The notes under the pieces: generated by a model | What the model was told of the DNA's origin: nothing | Seen by the model: the letters and a program-made list of their open reading frames with translations, nothing else | Databases searched by the model: none | Part shown: piece after piece, positions 5,864 to 8,144 of the stretch | How the letters are laid out: each line of letters starts with the position of its first letter | Position numbering within the stretch: position 1 is the stretch's first letter | Made by a program: the position numbers and the translations under genes | NCBI GenBank assembly: GCA_937913075.1 | Contig: CALEPU010000037.1 | Location: 1-8,144, forward strand | Direction: 5' to 3' | DNA length: 8,144 bases | Source: an uncultured Clostridia bacterium | GTDB taxonomy: Bacteria; Bacillota; Clostridia; Christensenellales; CAG-138

Positions 5864-6992
5864 AGCCGACTATGGCGCCCCTTTCTATAAGCTCCTGTCT
5901 GTAATCCAACAGCCTGTCCTCCCTTATCGCTTGGCGAATTCCTTCCATCAAACGGTAAGTGAAGCGCAGATTGTGTATCGTGAGGAGCTGTGCTGCCAAT
6001 ATCTCGTCAGCCTTGATAAGATGCCTTATATACGCCTTTGTGAAATGTCGGCAGGCATAGCAGTCGCAATCCTCCTCGATGGGCGTGAAGTCCTCCGCGT
6101 ATTGGAGCTGTTTAAGGCTCTTTCTGCCCTCGAAGGTCATAGCCAGAGCGTTGCGGGCGGTCCTCGTCTGCATAACGCAGTCGAACATATCAACGCCCCT
6201 CATTGCACCCTCGACAAGGCAGTCGGGGCTGCCGACGCCCATGAGGTAACGGGGTTTTGCAAATGGCATATACGGTCTTATGGCGTCGAGCATATCGTAC
6301 ATCACGCGCTTGGGCTCGCCCACGGAAAGCCCGCCGACGCCGTATCCCGGGAGCTCCATAGACGCCAATGTCTTGGCGCTCTCTATCCTGAGATCCGCGA
6401 ACATGCCTCCCTGCACGATGCCAAACAGCGCTTGGTCCGCCCTCGTGTGGTTCTGTTTACAGCGCTCCGCCCAACGATGCGTCCTTTCCATCGCCTTAAC
6501 GGTATAATCGTAAGAGCAGCCCGCAGGCGCGCACTCGTCGAACGCCATTGCGATATCGGCGCCCAAAGCCTCTTCTATTTCCATCACCTTTTCGGGCGTG
6601 AAGAAGTGGCGGCTGCCGTCAATATGTGAGCAGAACTCCACCCCGTCATCTTTTATCTTGTTCATGGCGGCAAGGCTGAAAACCTGAAAACCGCCGCTGT
6701 CGGTGAGCATTGGACCGTGCCACTGCGAAAACTCGTGCAGACCGCCCGCCTTTTTAACGAGCTCATGTCCCGGGCGCAGATAGAGATGATAGGTGTTTGA
6801 GAGGACTACCCCTGCGCCGATCTCTTTAAGATCACGCGGCAGAATAGCCTTGACGGTCGCCTGAGTGCCTACGCACATGAAGGTCGGCGTTTCGATATCG
6901 CCGTGCGGTGTGTGCAGTATGCCGAGCCGCGCGCCGGTCTGCGCGCAGGTGTGTATGTGTTCGTATGTTACGGGGAAGGTGTCGTTCTCCAT
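5853..6992 (-). CDS. tgt: Queuine/preQ1 tRNA-guanine transglycosylase
   Basis: Tgt exchanges guanine 34 in the anticodon of tRNAs with GUN anticodons (Asp, Asn, His, Tyr) for preQ1, the base that QueA then modifies toward queuosine. The 379-residue product is full length. It shows TDSGGFQVFSL with Asp98 (general base), Asp152 in the FDEC stretch, GIVQGG (191-196), GVGGLSVGE (218-226), MGVGSP, and MFDCV with Asp271 as the likely nucleophile. The zinc site is C309, C311, C314 and H340 (C-x-C-x2-C-x25-H). The ATG has AGAGGA (6998-7003) 5 nt upstream. It starts 20 nt after the yafQ stop and overlaps tsaE by 11 nt. With no terminator or separate promoter in the gap, it is probably read from the dinJ promoter, plus any read-through from queA. 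Confidence 0.97.
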   Translation of the reverse strand: MENDTFPVTYEHIHTCAQTGARLGILHTPHGDIETPTFMCVGTQATVKAILPRDLKEIGAGVVLSNTYHLYLRPGHELVKKAGGLHEFSQWHGPMLTDSGGFQVFSLAAMNKIKDDGVEFCSHIDGSRHFFTPEKVMEIEEALGADIAMAFDECAPAGCSYDYTVKAMERTHRWAERCKQNHTRADQALFGIVQGGMFADLRIESAKTLASMELPGYGVGGLSVGEPKRVMYDMLDAIRPYMPFAKPRYLMGVGSPDCLVEGAMRGVDMFDCVMQTRTARNALAMTFEGRKSLKQLQYAEDFTPIEEDCDCYACRHFTKAYIRHLIKADEILAAQLLTIHNLRFTYRLMEGIRQAIREDRLLDYRQELIERGAIVGYGE

Positions 6993-7012
6993 TATAATCC
7001 TCTGTTTTTCTT

Positions 7013-7288
7013 TTAAAAAAGATCGCTGTGCGTGCCGGTGCGTGAAAGAAACAGCATCAGCTCACTGTTAACGTATTTATACACGAGGAGCCAATCGGGC
7101 TGTATATGGCATTCTCTGAACCCCGCATAACTGCCAGCAAGCTCATGATCCCTATATCTTTCATCAAGCTCAAAGCCTTCGGCAAGGGTATCGACAACGG
7201 CAGTAAGCTTGTTAAGATCATATCCTCGTTTTTGGGCGAGCTTGACGTCCTTCTTGAACTGACTTGAAGGAATTATCTCATACCTCAT
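7013..7288 (-). CDS. yafQ: YafQ-type mRNA interferase toxin (RelE superfamily)
   Basis: This is a type II toxin that cuts mRNA at the ribosome and is neutralised by the DinJ antitoxin encoded just upstream. The 91-residue product matches YafQ in length. It keeps the residues reported as important in E. coli YafQ at aligned positions: His48 (in RDH), His61, Asp65 and Trp66 (in HIQPDW), Arg83, His87 and terminal Phe91 (RTGTHSDLF). The active site thus looks intact and the toxin functional. Its ATG overlaps the dinJ end by 11 nt, with GGAGG (7298-7302) 9 nt upstream inside dinJ, a layout that couples toxin output to antitoxin translation. tgt begins 20 nt after its stop. GC content is visibly lower than in neighbouring genes, in keeping with horizontal arrival. 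Confidence 0.95.
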   Translation of the reverse strand: MRYEIIPSSQFKKDVKLAQKRGYDLNKLTAVVDTLAEGFELDERYRDHELAGSYAGFRECHIQPDWLLVYKYVNSELMLFLSRTGTHSDLF

Positions 7289-7559
7289 TTAAGATATCCT
7301 CCATCATTTCGGAAGCGGAAACATAACTCTTATAGCGATCGGGGTGAGCAGATATCTCGTCAAGCTCCTTCATTGCCGCAGCAGTGACCGCGTTCGGTGT
7401 TTCAAGAGTGAGCTCAAAGGGGATCCTACGCTCTCTTACAACGGTCTTTGCAAAGATATTAAAAGCCGTGCTCATGGAGAGTCCGATCTCAGAGCAGATA
7501 GAATCAAAAGCGACCTTTGTCGCCTCGTCCATCCTGATATTAACGTTAGTCTGTGCCAT
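7278..7559 (-). CDS. dinJ: RelB/DinJ family antitoxin
   Basis: This is the antitoxin of the type II pair with the downstream YafQ-like toxin. The N-terminal half is expected to form a ribbon-helix-helix dimer that binds the operator, and the C-terminal half wraps the toxin. The 93-residue product shows the family signature almost intact: TNVNIRMDEATKVAFD at the start, then GLSMSTAFNIFAKTVVRERRIPFEL (26-50). Its ATG is preceded by a purine-rich AAAGGCGG-type site about 7-14 nt upstream. It is the first gene after a consensus promoter (7584-7613) with an inverted repeat in its spacer, which fits the autoregulation known for this family. It lies between queA and tgt on the same strand. Confidence 0.95.
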   Translation of the reverse strand: MAQTNVNIRMDEATKVAFDSICSEIGLSMSTAFNIFAKTVVRERRIPFELTLETPNAVTAAAMKELDEISAHPDRYKSYVSASEMMEDILNEV

Positions 7560-7583
7560 TTATAACACCGCCTTTCCGATAAT

Positions 7584-7613
7584 ATTATATGCACAAACGA
7601 CTGCGTTTGTCAA
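7584..7613 (-). promoter_or_regulatory. Consensus sigma-A promoter of the dinJ-yafQ(-tgt-tsaE-tsaB) unit
   Basis: On the minus strand a perfect -35 TTGACA (7608-7613) and a perfect -10 TATAAT (7584-7589) are separated by 18 bp. This is the best-looking promoter in the window. Transcription would begin near 7577, about 18 nt before the dinJ ATG. Confidence 0.85.
7593..7610. promoter_or_regulatory. Inverted-repeat operator inside the dinJ promoter
   Basis: Perfect 7-bp arms ACAAACG (7593-7599) and CGTTTGT (7604-7610) flank a 4-bp centre. The repeat fills most of the promoter spacer and touches the -35 box, so a bound DinJ or DinJ-YafQ complex would block RNA polymerase. RelB/DinJ ribbon-helix-helix antitoxins are known to repress their own promoters through such inverted repeats. 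Confidence 0.7.
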
Positions 7614-7670
7614 TGATTTTTAAATAAATCTCTATCAATATTCTATTATTTTGGTAGTATGCCCCGCTTT

Positions 7671-7740
7671 CGAGGAGCAACGAAGTATCGCGCCGCTTAT
7701 TGGATCGAGGAGCAACGAAGTATCGCGCCGCTTATTGGAT
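7671..7740. repeat. Perfect 35-bp tandem duplication at the queA stop codon
   Basis: Bases 7671-7705 and 7706-7740 are identical over all 35 positions, with no spacer. The copy at 7706-7740 contains the last two sense codons and the TAA stop of queA (7732-7734). The other copy repeats those bases just downstream of the gene. The unit is GC-rich, unlike the A+T-rich DNA that follows it toward dinJ. The reading frame of queA is not altered. Confidence 0.95.
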
Positions 7741-8144
7741 GAACATGGCGTCGCCGAAGGAGAAGAATCGGTATTTTTCTTTAACAGCCTCCTCATAGGC
7801 TGCCAGCACATGTTCTCTTCCGGCAAGTGCGGATACCAACATGATCAGGGTCGACTCCGGCAGGTGGAAGTTCGTGATAAGGCCGTCCAGGACCTTGAAG
7901 CGGTATCCGGGATAAATGAAGATGTCCGTCCAGCCGCTGCCCGCTTTCAGGGAGCCGTCCTCATCGGCCGCGGTCTCGAGTGTCCGGCAGCTGGTCGTAC
8001 CGACGCAGATGATCCGCCCTCCGGCGGTCTTCGCGGCATTTACCTTCGCGGCGCACTCTTCCGGCACGATATAATATTCGCTGTGCATGTGATGCTCTTC
8101 GACGGTTTTTGTCTTTACCGGACGAAACGTGCCGAGCCCGACAT
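7732..8144 (-). CDS. queA: S-adenosylmethionine:tRNA ribosyltransferase-isomerase QueA (3' part; 5' end outside window)
   Basis: QueA transfers and isomerises the ribosyl group of S-adenosylmethionine onto preQ1 at tRNA position 34, giving epoxyqueuosine. Only the C-terminal 136 residues are present; the frame stays open to the right edge. Family signatures are VGLGTFRPV at the edge, EEHHMHSEYY, the GGRIICVGTTSCRTLE stretch, SGWTDIFIYPGYRFKVLDGLITNFHLPESTL and the terminal KEKYRFFSFGDAMFIQ. The ATG at 8086-8088 is internal to the motif and is not the start. It lies upstream of tgt on the same strand, the usual order, but dinJ-yafQ and a 35-bp duplication separate them. All eight isoleucine codons are ATC or ATT, whereas ATA is used readily in the other genes; the sample is small. 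No clear terminator follows the stop. Confidence 0.96.
   Translation of the reverse strand, partial: VGLGTFRPVKTKTVEEHHMHSEYYIVPEECAAKVNAAKTAGGRIICVGTTSCRTLETAADEDGSLKAGSGWTDIFIYPGYRFKVLDGLITNFHLPESTLIMLVSALAGREHVLAAYEEAVKEKYRFFSFGDAMFIQ

Noticed and set aside
7671..7740. Possible CRISPR array
   Set aside because: There are only two copies, directly abutting with no spacer, one copy overlaps a coding sequence, and no cas genes are nearby.

Overview
The window reads as chromosomal DNA of a spore-forming Clostridia-type Firmicute with fairly GC-rich coding sequence. The signs are a clear SpoIIID sporulation regulator, a VanW/G5 cell-envelope protein, a RelB/DinJ-YafQ toxin-antitoxin pair of the Firmicute type, and consensus sigma-A promoters with Shine-Dalgarno sites. 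No finer taxonomic placement can be supported from the sequence alone.

Left part (1-3500, minus strand). The window opens with a seven-unit CCCCAAT-type heptamer repeat and an A+T-rich stretch. A PLP-dependent class I/II aminotransferase runs into that stretch: its catalytic fold is complete by about residue 388, but it continues in frame through about 85 A+T-rich residues. Upstream of it lies a membrane-anchored VanW-family protein, for which the promoter and Shine-Dalgarno site favour a TTG start.

Middle (3440-4699, plus strand). Diverging from the VanW gene, a consensus promoter overlapped at its downstream edge by a long inverted repeat drives a lipoyl-less E2/CAT-fold acyltransferase-like protein. 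Its catalytic motif is degenerate. Next comes spoIIID, whose Shine-Dalgarno site lies inside a 13-bp hairpin.

Right part (8144 down to 4743, minus strand). The order in transcription is queA (3' part only), a 35-bp perfect tandem duplication at the queA stop codon, a consensus promoter with an inverted-repeat operator, then dinJ-yafQ-tgt-tsaE-tsaB tightly packed. Overlaps are 11 nt (dinJ/yafQ), 11 nt (tgt/tsaE) and 7 nt (tsaE/tsaB), and only 20 nt separate yafQ from tgt. QueA and Tgt act in queuosine formation at tRNA position 34; TsaE and TsaB act in t6A formation at position 37. The operon is therefore an anticodon-loop modification cluster with an mRNA-interferase toxin-antitoxin module inserted between queA and tgt, whose promoter appears able to drive the modification genes.

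No RNA genes, CRISPR array, transposase or phage genes were seen. No wholly new multi-gene system is evident. The most unusual points are the A+T-rich aminotransferase tail with its G-rich downstream repeat, the toxin-antitoxin unit wired into the tRNA-modification operon, the degenerate E2-like protein, and the hairpins at two plus-strand leaders.
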